DNA from: Bacteroidales bacterium
Lineage (GTDB): Bacteria > Bacteroidota > Bacteroidia > Bacteroidales > UBA932
DNA length: 34,901 nucleotides
Reading direction: 5' to 3'
Assembly: GCA_017561265.1 (NCBI GenBank)
Contig: JAFZDJ010000020.1
Span: forward strand, 1 to 34,901
Part shown: positions 6,641 through 19,256 of the stretch, piece by piece
Layout: every line of letters begins with the position of its first letter
Position numbering within the stretch: the stretch's first letter is position 1
The notes under the pieces: generated by a model
Seen by the model: the letters and a program-made list of their open reading frames with translations, nothing else
What the model was told of the DNA's origin: nothing
The model's database searches: none
Made by a program: the position numbers and the translations under genes

Positions 6641-7284
6641 CAGAGTATGACGTTGTCGGATATGTATTTGAGACAGTAGTCCTGTATTCCGCATGTTTCA
6701 CATTTCGGCTTACGGGCCGTGCATGTATATCGTCCGTGAAGTATGAGCCAGTGATGTGCTTTGCCTCGGAGCTCTTCTGCAAAGCCAGCCGTCAGATCTT
6801 TTTCAACAGCCTCTACGGTCGTTCCTTCAGAGAGGCCTATACGGCGGGAAACCCTGAATACATGCGTGTCAACAGCGATGACCGGCTTGTCATATATCAC
6901 CGATGCTATTACGTTAGCGGTCTTGCGTCCTACTCCGGGAAGTGTTTCCAGCAGTTCGGTTTCAGACGGGACTATGCTGTTGAACTCGGATACCAGTTTC
7001 TGAGCCATGCCTATAAGGTGTCTGGCCTTGTTGTTAGGGAATGATATCGACTTGATCAGCTCGTAGACCTCCTCAAATGATGCCGCAGCAAGGTCGGAAG
7101 GCTCCGGGAATCTTGTGAATATCTGGGGAGTATGCATGTTGACCCTCTTGTCAGTGCATTGTGCAGACAGGATTACGGCTATCAGCAGATGGAATGGGCT
7201 GTCGTAATGCAGCTCCGTTTCTGCTGTTTCCATATTCCTTGAGAACCAGTCTGTTATGGCTGCGTATCTTTCCGATATCTTCAT
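6640..7284 (-). CDS. nth: Endonuclease III (DNA glycosylase/AP lyase)
   Basis: Base-excision repair enzyme that removes oxidised pyrimidines and nicks abasic sites by beta-elimination. The 214-residue length matches the family. The helix-hairpin-helix LPGVGRKTA is at residues 115-123, with catalytic Lys121, and the catalytic Asp139 is in AVDTHVFRV. The four cysteines of the [4Fe-4S] loop are at 188, 195, 198 and 204 (spacing C-X6-C-X2-C-X5-C), each one position from the E. coli numbering. The ATG lies one base after the ftsE stop and the stop overlaps the synthase start, so this is the middle gene of a tight three-gene operon. Confidence 0.97.
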   Translation of the reverse strand: MKISERYAAITDWFSRNMETAETELHYDSPFHLLIAVILSAQCTDKRVNMHTPQIFTRFPEPSDLAAASFEEVYELIKSISFPNNKARHLIGMAQKLVSEFNSIVPSETELLETLPGVGRKTANVIASVIYDKPVIAVDTHVFRVSRRIGLSEGTTVEAVEKDLTAGFAEELRGKAHHWLILHGRYTCTARKPKCETCGIQDYCLKYISDNVIL

Positions 7285-7285
7285 G

Positions 7286-7999
7286 TCAGATGGTAAGTTC
7301 CAGATCGATTACCTCATTCTCATTCTGCTCGCAGCAGGTTTCATCCTTGCATACCATCACGCGGCCGGGATATTTTTCGAATATCTGCCTGTTGTGTGTG
7401 ACCATTACAATCGATGTTCCCTTTTCACGGTTGATGCCTGTAAGCAGCTTCATGATTCCGTCGGCGGTTTCATTGTCGAGATTTCCTGTAGGCTCATCTG
7501 CTATTATGACCTGCGGGTCGTTGAGAAGAGACCTTGCTATCGCAATTCGCTGTTGCTCTCCACCGGAAAGCTGATGTGGCATCTTGTGAGCTTTCCTGTC
7601 CATTCCCACTGCAGTCAGAACCTCCATGATCCTTTTTGAAATATCCTCCTCGTTCTTCCATCCGGTAGCTTTAAGGACGAATGAAAGATTGTCCTCTACG
7701 GTTCTGTCCATAAGTAGCTGGAAGTCCTGGAAGACCACTCCCATCTTCCTTCTGAGGAATGGAATTTCGTTGTCCTTTATTCCGTTCAGTTTGAATCCGC
7801 ATGCTTCGCCTGTACCGGTCTCCAGCCTGTTTTCTGCTATGATGGTCCTGATGATCGAAGTCTTGCCGGTGCCCACTTTTCCGACGATATAAACGAAATC
7901 TCCCGGATACACGTCCATGTCGAGTCCGTAGATTACGACAGCCTCACCGTTAAGTATGTCGGCCTTTCTGAATGAGATGATTGGAGTCTTGTCTTCCAT
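7286..7999 (-). CDS. ftsE: Cell-division ABC transporter ATPase FtsE
   Basis: A 237-residue ABC ATPase. In other bacteria FtsE works with FtsX at the septum to control peptidoglycan hydrolases. Walker A GKVGTGKT is at 40-47, the Q-loop glutamine near 91, signature LSGGEQ at 144-149, Walker B VIIADE at 164-169 followed by PTGNLD, and the switch histidine near 202. The FtsE-type VVFQDFQLL segment after the Q-loop supports this call over generic LolD-type ATPases, although the two families are close. The C-terminus is a short acidic, cysteine-containing tail. No ftsX lies beside it; the downstream genes are nth and the RluA-type synthase. Confidence 0.85.
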   Translation of the reverse strand: MEDKTPIISFRKADILNGEAVVIYGLDMDVYPGDFVYIVGKVGTGKTSIIRTIIAENRLETGTGEACGFKLNGIKDNEIPFLRRKMGVVFQDFQLLMDRTVEDNLSFVLKATGWKNEEDISKRIMEVLTAVGMDRKAHKMPHQLSGGEQQRIAIARSLLNDPQVIIADEPTGNLDNETADGIMKLLTGINREKGTSIVMVTHNRQIFEKYPGRVMVCKDETCCEQNENEVIDLELTI

Positions 8000-8022
8000 G
8001 TCAAAAAATAGATATAATCATA

Positions 8023-8030
8023 CAAATATA
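8023..8030 (-). promoter_or_regulatory. Promoter -7 box of the ftsE-nth-synthase operon
   Basis: The minus strand reads TATATTTG, an exact TAnnTTTG match, 23 nt before the ftsE ATG. It is back to back with the TPR-gene promoter. Confidence 0.6.
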
Positions 8031-8043
8031 GTGGAAAAATGGT

Positions 8044-8051
8044 TAAATTTG
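8044..8051 (+). promoter_or_regulatory. Promoter -7 box of the TPR gene
   Basis: TAAATTTG matches TAnnTTTG exactly and lies 12-18 nt before the candidate ATG codons. A -33 TTTG is not clear, since the upstream bases hold the divergent ftsE box. Confidence 0.5.
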
Positions 8052-8063
8052 TAAAATTTTAGA

Positions 8064-11000
8064 ATGATCATGAATAAGAAGACAATATTGACGGCTTTTG
8101 CTGCGGCTCTTATCTCCATATCGGCTTCTGCCGTATCCGGATATGATGCTTCTGCCGGGATTCCCGGGGATGATATCAGAGGGCTAAGAGAAGCCTTGAA
8201 GCTGCGCGATAAAGGAATGGAATCAATGTCCGGAGCCATGTTCAGGACTATAGCCGGCAGGAACGGAAAGGTTGATCCGGAAGGCTATGCCGTTCTTAAC
8301 GATGTGGTGATGATGACTCCGGGTTATGAAACGGCTATGGAAAGATTTCTTGAAGAGAATTCACATTCCATAATGGTTCCGCAGATCGTCTATGCTCATG
8401 CTTTGAACTGCTTCGATGCGCAGGAGTATGCTGAGGCATCCAAGTATCTTGGAAGGCTCGCTGCTTCCGATCTGTATAAAAAGCAGGTGGATGAATTCCT
8501 TTTCAGAAAGGCATACAGCGCCCTGGAAAACAGGAATATGGAAGATGCTCTCAACGGTTTCATAGCTTTGGAGAGGCGTCCTGTTACAGATTTTACCGCT
8601 CCGGCGCGTTATGCCATCGGATATGTAAATTATGAGAACAAGAACTTCCGTGATGCTTTGGAATGGTTCGAAAAGGCTTCGACAGACAGCCGTTTCGCTG
8701 AAATTGCGAATTATTATATCATGGAGTGTCGGTTCATGCTCAAGGATTACAGATATGTGGCCGCCAACGGTGATGCTATGTATGAAGCTGTTCCGGAGGA
8801 CAGGAAGTCCCATCTTGCCAGAATCATATCCGAGGCCTGCCTCGTTCTTGGTGATGCCGACAACGCCAGACGTTATTATGAGCTGGGCATGAGTGAGGGC
8901 AAGGCTCCTGATTCAAGAACTGACTGGTTCTATAGCGGATCCGTGCTTTATGCTGTGAAGGATTATGAGGGAGCTATCAGAAGCTTCAATAACATGACTG
9001 AAAGGATGGATTCTCTCGGTCAGGTAGCTAACTATCACCTCGGCTACAGCTACATCCAGACAAGGAACAAGGTTGCAGCTCTTGAGGCTTTCAAGGATGC
9101 GGCGCAGGTGTGGTATGATCCTCAGATTGCCGAAGATGCATATTTCAACTGGGCGAAACTTGCCTTCGATATCAATTCCGATACATCGGTGTTCAATGAT
9201 TATATCAAGAAATATCCGGCAAAGGAGCAGGAGGACAGGATCAACAGCTATATCGCTGTGGCAGCTCTTCACGACCGTGATTACGAAGGAGCGGTGAATG
9301 CATACGACAAGATTGATGAACTGGATGATGATATGGTGCTTAACTATATGAAAGCCAATTATCTGCGAGCGGAGCAGCTCGTCTCCAGCGGTTCATATAG
9401 AATGGCCATACCTTGTCTGAAGGCTGCTGCTTACTACTCGGAAAGAAGCAGTCGTTTCAATCAGCTTTCTAGATTCTGGCTTGCAGAGTCCTACTACAGG
9501 AACGATCAGTACGACGATGCCATCAGCGTGTTTACCGACCTGTACAACACCTCGGCTCTTTATGGTCAACCTGAGTCATATCTCATGACCTACAATATCG
9601 CATACAGCCACTTCAAGAAGGCTGATTATGCCGCAGCCCTCAAATGGTTTGACGAATATCTCAAGGAGCCCGTGACGGATTATAGAAAGGAGGCTCTTAC
9701 CAGAAGAGCTGACTGCTATTTCATCGATAAGAAATACAAGGAGGCTGCAGCTGCCTACGATTTTGTACTGGATGATTATTTCAATGTCAACGATATCTAT
9801 CCGTATTATCAGGCGGCTCTTGCATACGGCCTTTCAAAGAAGACGGCTGAAAAGATCGATCTCCTTTCAAATGTGATGGATGCTTCTGCAGATGCTGAAT
9901 TCTATCCTGAAGCGATGTTTGAGCTCGGACGTTCGTATGCTGTGAAGGAGGATGATGAGAAAGCCTTCGAATGCTTCAGAAAACTCGCTTCCGAGGTCAA
10001 GGACAGCACATTTGTAGCCAAGGCTTATATTGAGATGGGATCTCTTGCCAGAAACCAGTCTCAGTACAATGAGGCTCTCGGATATTATAAGACAGTGGTT
10101 GAGGAGATGCCTCTTTCCGGCTATTCGGAGGATGCTCTTGCTGCGATAGAGTCCATTTATCAGACCAGAAACGAGCCTGAGGAGTACATTGCATATATTG
10201 ACGCTATAGGAAAGGGAGCGACCAAGACCGAGGATGAGAAGGAAATCATGCTTTTCAACGCGGCTGAGCAGATATACCTTTCGGAGAACTATCAGAAGGC
10301 TCTTGTTTCCTTGCAGTCATATCTGGACAAGTATCCTGACGGAGCCAATGCCTATAAGGCTGATTTCTATATGGCCGAGTCGTATAGAAGTCTGTCGAAG
10401 TTCGATCAGGCATGCGACAGCTACAGGAAGGTCATCGAGAAGGGTGAAGGTTCGTTCGTCGAGCTCTCTATGCTTAATTTCTCCGACCTTTCATACCGTC
10501 TTGAAAGATGGGAGGATGCCTTCGGTGGATATTCATCTCTTTATTCGGCAGCTCTTCTGGACAATAACAAGCATGCTGCACTCGTGGGAATGATGCGTTC
10601 CGCTTTCAAAGCCCATCAGTGGAATGAGGCGGTCCGTAATTCTGACAGGGTTCTTGCTGATTCCAGGTCCGGTGCAGACCTCAAGTCTGAAGCACAGTAT
10701 GTCAAGGCCAAGTCATATCTTGCGACAAGCCGAAGAGATGAGGCTTATTCGATCTTTGCTGATCTTGCCAAGGACGCATCATCTATGTATGGAGCAGAGG
10801 CTGCATATCTCATAATCCTTGACAGTTATGACAAGGGCGAGTTCGAGGCGGTTGAGGAAAAGGTCTATGCCTTCTCGGATGCCGGCACAAGTCAGGTCTA
10901 CTGGCTGGCCAAGAGCTTCATCGTACTTGGAGATTCATTCGTCGAAAGAGATGAGATGGAGCAGGCAAAGGCGACATTCGAGAGTATCAGGGACGGATAT

Positions 11001-11081
11001 GAGCCGTCTGGAACAGATGATGACGTGATGGATAACGTTGCCATGAGATTACGAAAACTCGAAGAGATCATGGCTCAGTAA
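8064..11081 (+). CDS. Large secreted tetratricopeptide-repeat protein
   Basis: A 1005-residue protein with an N-terminal signal peptide (NKKTILTAFAAALISISASA and following) and otherwise almost entirely TPR-like helical repeats. Recurrent patterns such as YxxALxWFxxY, YxxAxxxYxxV and AxxxLGxxYxxxxxxxxA recur about every 34-36 residues from about residue 80 to the C-terminus. No enzymatic motif is visible. A periplasmic or outer-membrane-associated scaffold role is inferred from the signal and the repeats. Two ATG codons are possible (8064 and 8070); the second gives the more usual MNKKT start. The stop is 17 nt before the gene for an outer-membrane barrel, and the two probably form one operon and may act together. 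Such TPR proteins in Bacteroidota sometimes serve envelope assembly or gliding/secretion machines, but this protein is not recognisably PorW or SprE. Confidence 0.85.
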   Translation: MIMNKKTILTAFAAALISISASAVSGYDASAGIPGDDIRGLREALKLRDKGMESMSGAMFRTIAGRNGKVDPEGYAVLNDVVMMTPGYETAMERFLEENSHSIMVPQIVYAHALNCFDAQEYAEASKYLGRLAASDLYKKQVDEFLFRKAYSALENRNMEDALNGFIALERRPVTDFTAPARYAIGYVNYENKNFRDALEWFEKASTDSRFAEIANYYIMECRFMLKDYRYVAANGDAMYEAVPEDRKSHLARIISEACLVLGDADNARRYYELGMSEGKAPDSRTDWFYSGSVLYAVKDYEGAIRSFNNMTERMDSLGQVANYHLGYSYIQTRNKVAALEAFKDAAQVWYDPQIAEDAYFNWAKLAFDINSDTSVFNDYIKKYPAKEQEDRINSYIAVAALHDRDYEGAVNAYDKIDELDDDMVLNYMKANYLRAEQLVSSGSYRMAIPCLKAAAYYSERSSRFNQLSRFWLAESYYRNDQYDDAISVFTDLYNTSALYGQPESYLMTYNIAYSHFKKADYAAALKWFDEYLKEPVTDYRKEALTRRADCYFIDKKYKEAAAAYDFVLDDYFNVNDIYPYYQAALAYGLSKKTAEKIDLLSNVMDASADAEFYPEAMFELGRSYAVKEDDEKAFECFRKLASEVKDSTFVAKAYIEMGSLARNQSQYNEALGYYKTVVEEMPLSGYSEDALAAIESIYQTRNEPEEYIAYIDAIGKGATKTEDEKEIMLFNAAEQIYLSENYQKALVSLQSYLDKYPDGANAYKADFYMAESYRSLSKFDQACDSYRKVIEKGEGSFVELSMLNFSDLSYRLERWEDAFGGYSSLYSAALLDNNKHAALVGMMRSAFKAHQWNEAVRNSDRVLADSRSGADLKSEAQYVKAKSYLATSRRDEAYSIFADLAKDASSMYGAEAAYLIILDSYDKGEFEAVEEKVYAFSDAGTSQVYWLAKSFIVLGDSFVERDEMEQAKATFESIRDGYEPSGTDDDVMDNVAMRLRKLEEIMAQ

Positions 11082-11098
11082 TTTTTAAACATAAGCAG

Positions 11099-14972
<3,874 letters not shown>

Positions 14973-14995
14973 TATTTGCATTGTCTAATGATAAT

Positions 14996-15024
14996 CAGTG
15001 TCGTCGTTTCAAGCGGCGGCACTG
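14996..15024 (+). other. Strong hairpin between gyrB and the HD-domain gene
   Basis: CAGTGTCGTCG (14996-15006) pairs over all 11 positions (two G-U) with CGGCGGCACTG (15014-15024), around a seven-base loop. A T run typical of a terminator is missing; the bases after it are AAATTATTT. It sits 22 nt before the next ATG. It may be a weak terminator, an RNA-processing site or a leader element. Confidence 0.5.
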
Positions 15025-15045
15025 AAATTATTTAAGGAAATATTT

Positions 15046-17097
15046 ATGGAAAAGTTCAATCTCCCGAGAAAGTTCAAGGTATATCTTCCTCTCCTGGCTC
15101 TCTTTCTGATACTTGTCTTCATGATGCCAAGGAGCCCTAAGTTCAATTATGACTATAGGAAAGGCTCTCCATGGCTTCATGAGACTCTTGTAGCGCAGTT
15201 TGACTTTCCTGTATTGAAGACCGAGGCACAGCTTCTGGAAGAACGGGAGAAGGCCGGTTCTGTATTCATACCTTATTACAAGCTGGACGGTAAGGTGGCG
15301 TCGAGAAGCATGAATGCTGTTTCATCTCTTGAGCTCGGCAAATGGTCAGATGCGAAGGTGGTGATTTCAGATGTCCTTACTTCTTTGTATTCTAAAGGTA
15401 TAACAGCTCCTAATGCAGTTGCTGATATCGAGGGCATGAGAACAGATCCTGACGCCCTTGTCTATATCCAGAAGGATAGAAGGGCAGTGAAGGTTCCGCT
15501 GTCAGAGGTATACACTCTTGAAGATGCAACAGCTTTTCTGCATGAATCCTTGGCAAAAGCCTTTCCAAGATGTAATGTTGACTCGCTTGTTGCGGCGGCC
15601 TCGCTTTCCTCATTGATCGTCCCTGATCTTGTGTATGACCAGCAGACTACCGATCTTATTCATGAAGAGAGCATAAACTATATTTCACCAACCCAGGGCG
15701 TGATGCGTGCAGGACAGGTGATAGTGTCTGAAGGAGAGATAGTTACAGCTGAAATTGAACAGCTTCTCGACTCATATAGGGCTGAATACAATACGAGTGT
15801 AGGCTATGGAGAATCACGCACTTTCATGTGGACAGGCAACATCCTCATCGCGTTTTTCATAGTCCTTGTGCTTTTCCTTGCAATATGCTACTGTAACTTC
15901 AGGATATTCGACGAATTCAACAAGTATCTGTATCTCCTGATGATATTTGCTCTGGCTGCTGTCGGTTCATCGATCGTGGCCAAAACGGATGCTTCGCTCT
16001 TCTATCTAATGCCTTTCACGCTGATCTCGATGTATCTGCTGGCATTCTTCACGAAGAGGATGGTGTTCTCCGTATACTTCATTTCGCTCCTGCCGATGAT
16101 GATCTTTGCTCCTAACGGAGTCGAGCTTTTCATGATGTATCTTGTTGCGGGAAGCATCGCCATGCTTGTCTTCGGCATCTTCAACCGTGGATGGCTTCAG
16201 TTCGTGACAGCGTTCATTGTTTTTGCTGTCATGACCGTCGTCTGGGGAGCGTTCAGACTCATTGACGGAGTTGCAGGCCTTAAGGAATACCATACGGTTT
16301 TCGATATGGCTCTCGGTTCTTTGCTTTCTGTAGCCGGTTATCCGCTCATCTACCTTTTCGAGAAGATATTCAAGCTTGTTTCCAATACCAAGCTTGCAGA
16401 GCTGAGCGACACCAACAACAAGCTTCTGCGTATCCTTGCTGACAAGGCTCCAGGTACATTCCATCACTCTCTTCAGGTGATGAACCTTGCTGATGCAGCC
16501 GCAAGGTCAATCAATGCCAACGTCCTTCTTGTGCGTGCCGGTGCGCTATATCATGACATCGGAAAGATAAGCAACCCTCAGTGCTTTACCGAGAATCAGA
16601 CGTCGGGAGTCAGATATCATGAAGGCCTTTCTCCTAAGGAAAGCGCTCATGAAATCATCCGTCATGTCTCCGACGGACTTGCGCTTGCGGAAAAATACGG
16701 TCTGCCAGGTGAAGTGAAGTCTTTCATCGCTTCTCATCATGGAACCACATCTGCAGCATATTTCCTTACACAATACCTCAATGACGGAGGAGATCCTGAG
16801 GATGTGTCGGGATTCTACTATGATGGTGTAAGGCCGGTAGCGAAGGAAGAAGTAGTCCTTATGATATGCGATGCTGTCGAAGCAGCTTCCAGAAGCCTCA
16901 AGACATATTCTCCTGAAAGCATATCGGCCCTTGTAGATGCTATTGTCGACGGCAAGGCAAAGGAGAACCAGTTTGCGGATTCCGATATTTCTCTGCGTGA
17001 GATCAATACCATGAAGGATGAGATAAAGTCCTACCTTCAGCAGATGTATCACTCAAGGGTTTCTTATCCGAAGCGAAAGGAAAAGACCGATAAATGA
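15046..17097 (+). CDS. 7TM-HD domain phosphohydrolase (PgpH-like, putative cyclic-di-AMP phosphodiesterase)
   Basis: A 683-residue membrane protein. Residues ~10-25 form a first membrane segment, followed by ~240 residues of extracytoplasmic 7TMR-HDED domain. A cluster of membrane segments follows at about residues 260-460 (7TMR-HD). A cytoplasmic HD domain comes next, with His473 in the FHHSL block, His503-Asp504 in YHDIGK, the later ASHHGT histidines, and CDAVEAASR near residue 610. The order matches PgpH, which hydrolyses c-di-AMP in Listeria and related bacteria; family membership is clear, the substrate here is inferred. The upstream in-frame start at 14998 would run through the gyrB-side hairpin, so ATG 15046 (MEKFNLPRK) is preferred. 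No exact TAnnTTTG box precedes it, suggesting read-through from gyrB. Confidence 0.9.
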   Translation: MEKFNLPRKFKVYLPLLALFLILVFMMPRSPKFNYDYRKGSPWLHETLVAQFDFPVLKTEAQLLEEREKAGSVFIPYYKLDGKVASRSMNAVSSLELGKWSDAKVVISDVLTSLYSKGITAPNAVADIEGMRTDPDALVYIQKDRRAVKVPLSEVYTLEDATAFLHESLAKAFPRCNVDSLVAAASLSSLIVPDLVYDQQTTDLIHEESINYISPTQGVMRAGQVIVSEGEIVTAEIEQLLDSYRAEYNTSVGYGESRTFMWTGNILIAFFIVLVLFLAICYCNFRIFDEFNKYLYLLMIFALAAVGSSIVAKTDASLFYLMPFTLISMYLLAFFTKRMVFSVYFISLLPMMIFAPNGVELFMMYLVAGSIAMLVFGIFNRGWLQFVTAFIVFAVMTVVWGAFRLIDGVAGLKEYHTVFDMALGSLLSVAGYPLIYLFEKIFKLVSNTKLAELSDTNNKLLRILADKAPGTFHHSLQVMNLADAAARSINANVLLVRAGALYHDIGKISNPQCFTENQTSGVRYHEGLSPKESAHEIIRHVSDGLALAEKYGLPGEVKSFIASHHGTTSAAYFLTQYLNDGGDPEDVSGFYYDGVRPVAKEEVVLMICDAVEAASRSLKTYSPESISALVDAIVDGKAKENQFADSDISLREINTMKDEIKSYLQQMYHSRVSYPKRKEKTDK

Positions 17098-17131
17098 CAT
17101 TTTGAAATGTCATAAGGAATGTTTAATTTTG
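17094..17131 (+). promoter_or_regulatory. tig promoter with overlapping perfect 20-bp dyad
   Basis: TTTG (17101-17104), a 19-nt spacer and TAATTTTG (17124-17131) fit the Bacteroidota consensus. The -33 TTTG lies at the centre of a perfect inverted repeat, ATGACATTT (17094-17102) and AAATGTCAT (17105-17113). This dyad also covers the stop codon of the upstream gene. It lacks a T run, so an operator is as likely as a terminator. Confidence 0.6.
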
Positions 17132-17191
17132 CAGGCTTGTTTTTGCCGCCTGGTGCGGAATTATATAGAAAATGATTAAATAACTGATAAT

Positions 17192-18499
17192 ATGAAACTT
17201 GAACAGAACAGAATTGACGATCTCAACCTCGAGGTTACTCTTTCAGTAACAGCAGAGGATTATGCAGACAGCAGAAAGAAGAAGCTTAACGACTACAGAA
17301 AGAAGGCAGAATTCAAGGGATTCCGCAAGGGTATGGTTCCTATGTCTCTCGTAGAGAAGATGTATGGCCAGTCAGCTCTCGTGGATTCAGTGAATGATGT
17401 TATTTCAGAGGGTCTCAACAACTTCATTCATGAGAACAACCTCCGCGTTCTCGGTGAGCCGCTTCCAAGCGAGGATCAGCCAGAGACTGAGTGGGTTGCA
17501 GGAAACGAATTTACATTCAAGTTCGATATCGCCGAGAATCCTGAGATTTCTTTCGAGCTTTCAAAGGATGACGAGATCACATACTATACAATCACTGTTA
17601 CTGAGGCTGCCAAGAACGAGATGAAGGACAATCTTCTCCGTCAGTACGGTTCACTCGAAGAGGGTGAGGCTGCAAAGGAGGAGGATTTCATCATTGTTGA
17701 CTTTGAGCAGGGCGAGACCAAGGTTGAGGGAACTTATGTAGCTCTCCGCAATGTAGCTGAGGCTGCAAGAAAGTCATTTGTAGGTGTAAAGCCTGGTGAT
17801 GTTCTTGACGTGAACGTAAATGAGGCATTCGAGAACGAGACTGACCGTGCTTCAATGCTTAAGGTAAGCAAGGATGAGCTCGCTACTCTCGATCCAATGT
17901 TCAAGATGACTGTCAAGAATGTGAAGACATTCGTGAACGCACCTCTTACAGAGGAGACTTTCGAGAAGATCTTCGGTGTAAAGACTGAGGCTGAGTTCGA
18001 TGCGAAGGTAGAGGAGAGAATCCGTGCTGAGTATGCTCAGGAGGCTGATTTCCGTTTCTCTAAGGACGCTAAGGACTATCTCCTTGAGAAGGCAGACGTG
18101 AACCTTGCCGAGAAGTTCCTCAAGAGATGGGTATATGTTGTGAACGAGGGTAAGTTCTCTATGGAGGACATCGAGAAGGATTGGGCTCTCTTCATCGTTG
18201 ACTACAAGTGGCAGATGGTACGTGGCTACCTCATGAACAAGTACAACGTGAAGATCGAGGAGACAGACCTTCTTGCAAGCGCAAAGGGATTTGCTGCATA
18301 TCAGTTCGCAATGTACGGAATGAACAATGTTCCTGAGGAGCAGCTTGAGGCATTTGCAAAGAACATCCTCTCACAGGAGGAGCAGGGCAGAAGAATTCTC
18401 GACCAGGTAGAGAACGAGAAGACTTTCGCAGCTGTTCGTGAGGTGGTTACCCTCAAGAAGAAAAAGATTTCTGTAGAGAAGTTCCGCGAGTTGAACTAA
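17192..18499 (+). CDS. tig: Trigger factor (ribosome-associated chaperone)
   Basis: Binds nascent chains at the ribosome exit tunnel. The 435-residue product has the ribosome-binding signature FKGFRKGMVPMSLVEKMYG at about residues 48-66. The central region (about 150-250) is the divergent PPIase-like domain of Bacteroidota, where the classical FKBP active-site residues are hard to see. The C-terminal helical chaperone domain covers about residues 260-420. The start ATG follows a 60-nt leader. It precedes clpP and clpX, the widespread tig-clpP-clpX order, but a strong terminator separates it from clpP. Confidence 0.95.
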   Translation: MKLEQNRIDDLNLEVTLSVTAEDYADSRKKKLNDYRKKAEFKGFRKGMVPMSLVEKMYGQSALVDSVNDVISEGLNNFIHENNLRVLGEPLPSEDQPETEWVAGNEFTFKFDIAENPEISFELSKDDEITYYTITVTEAAKNEMKDNLLRQYGSLEEGEAAKEEDFIIVDFEQGETKVEGTYVALRNVAEAARKSFVGVKPGDVLDVNVNEAFENETDRASMLKVSKDELATLDPMFKMTVKNVKTFVNAPLTEETFEKIFGVKTEAEFDAKVEERIRAEYAQEADFRFSKDAKDYLLEKADVNLAEKFLKRWVYVVNEGKFSMEDIEKDWALFIVDYKWQMVRGYLMNKYNVKIEETDLLASAKGFAAYQFAMYGMNNVPEEQLEAFAKNILSQEEQGRRILDQVENEKTFAAVREVVTLKKKKISVEKFRELN

Positions 18500-18509
18500 T
18501 ATGACTTAC

Positions 18510-18537
18510 AGGCCGGCTCGCAAAGCCGGCCTTTTTT
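18510..18537 (+). terminator. Rho-independent terminator of tig
   Basis: AGGCCGGCT (18510-18518) pairs perfectly with AGCCGGCCT (18524-18532) around a five-base loop, and is followed by a run of T. It closes the tig unit and separates it from clpPX. Confidence 0.95.
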
Positions 18538-18543
18538 ATTCAT

Positions 18544-18571
18544 TGTCATCCTGAGCGTAATCGAAGGATCT
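18544..18571 (+). repeat. Half-copy of a dispersed palindromic repeat upstream of clpP
   Basis: This is a single arm of the same family as the complete palindrome at 33785-33847: it starts with TGTCATCCTGAGCG and ends with CGAAGGATCT. The complementary arm is absent. It ends at the TATAATTTG sequence that may serve as the clpP -7 box (18571-18579, one extra base compared with TAnnTTTG), so the repeat supplies the upstream half of any clpP promoter. Confidence 0.7.
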
Positions 18572-18584
18572 ATAATTTGTTCAT

Positions 18585-19253
18585 ATGAATAAAGAATTCA
18601 ATAAATATGCAGTCCTGGAGCATGGAATCAGCTCCATGACCATGCACAGATACCAGTCTGTACTTGACAGCTACATCAATCCTACTATCATCGAGGAGAG
18701 AAAGCTGAATGTTGCATCCATGGATGTGTTCAGCCGTCTTATGATGGATAGAATCATCTTCCTCGGTGTTCCTATCGATGATGATGTGGCAAATATCATC
18801 ACAGCACAGCTGCTTTTCCTTGCATCCAGTGACAGCTCGAGCGACATTTCGCTTTATATCAATACTCCTGGCGGCCAGGTGCACTCGGGATTGAGCATCT
18901 ATGATACCATGCAGATCATCGAGCCTGACGTTGCTACCATCTGTACCGGAATGGCTGCATCCATGGGTTCTGTTCTTCTTTGTGCCGGAACTCAGGGAAA
19001 GAGATCGGCGCTGAAGCACTCCCGTGTCATGATTCATCAGCCTCTCGGTGGCGCTCACGGCCAGGCATCGGACATTCTCATCGCTGCCCAGGAGATCGAG
19101 AAGACAAGAAATGAACTTTACTCAATCATTTCCGAGCATTCGGGTCAGCCGATCGAAAAGATCTATGCAGACGGAGACCGTGATTTCTGGATGACATCGC
19201 AGGAGGCTCTGAAATATGGAATGATTGACGAGATACTTACCAAGAAGAAGTAA
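18585..19253 (+). CDS. clpP: ATP-dependent Clp protease proteolytic subunit
   Basis: Serine peptidase that forms a tetradecameric chamber and degrades proteins fed by ClpX. The 222-residue product carries the catalytic triad Ser126 in AASMGS, His151 in MIHQP and Asp200 in GDRDFW. N-terminal residues 1-28 are a longer leader than the usual propeptide and could be processed. The ATG at 18585 is 5 nt after a TATAATTTG box, which would give a very short or leaderless message if that box is used. clpX starts three bases after the stop. Confidence 0.97.
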   Translation: MNKEFNKYAVLEHGISSMTMHRYQSVLDSYINPTIIEERKLNVASMDVFSRLMMDRIIFLGVPIDDDVANIITAQLLFLASSDSSSDISLYINTPGGQVHSGLSIYDTMQIIEPDVATICTGMAASMGSVLLCAGTQGKRSALKHSRVMIHQPLGGAHGQASDILIAAQEIEKTRNELYSIISEHSGQPIEKIYADGDRDFWMTSQEALKYGMIDEILTKKK

Positions 19254-19256
19254 CAT

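Noticed and set aside
6641..6694. Longer start for the pseudouridine synthase
   Set aside because: It would run back into nth; the TGATG overlap at 6640 is a classic coupled start and the extra 18 residues look like shadow sequence.
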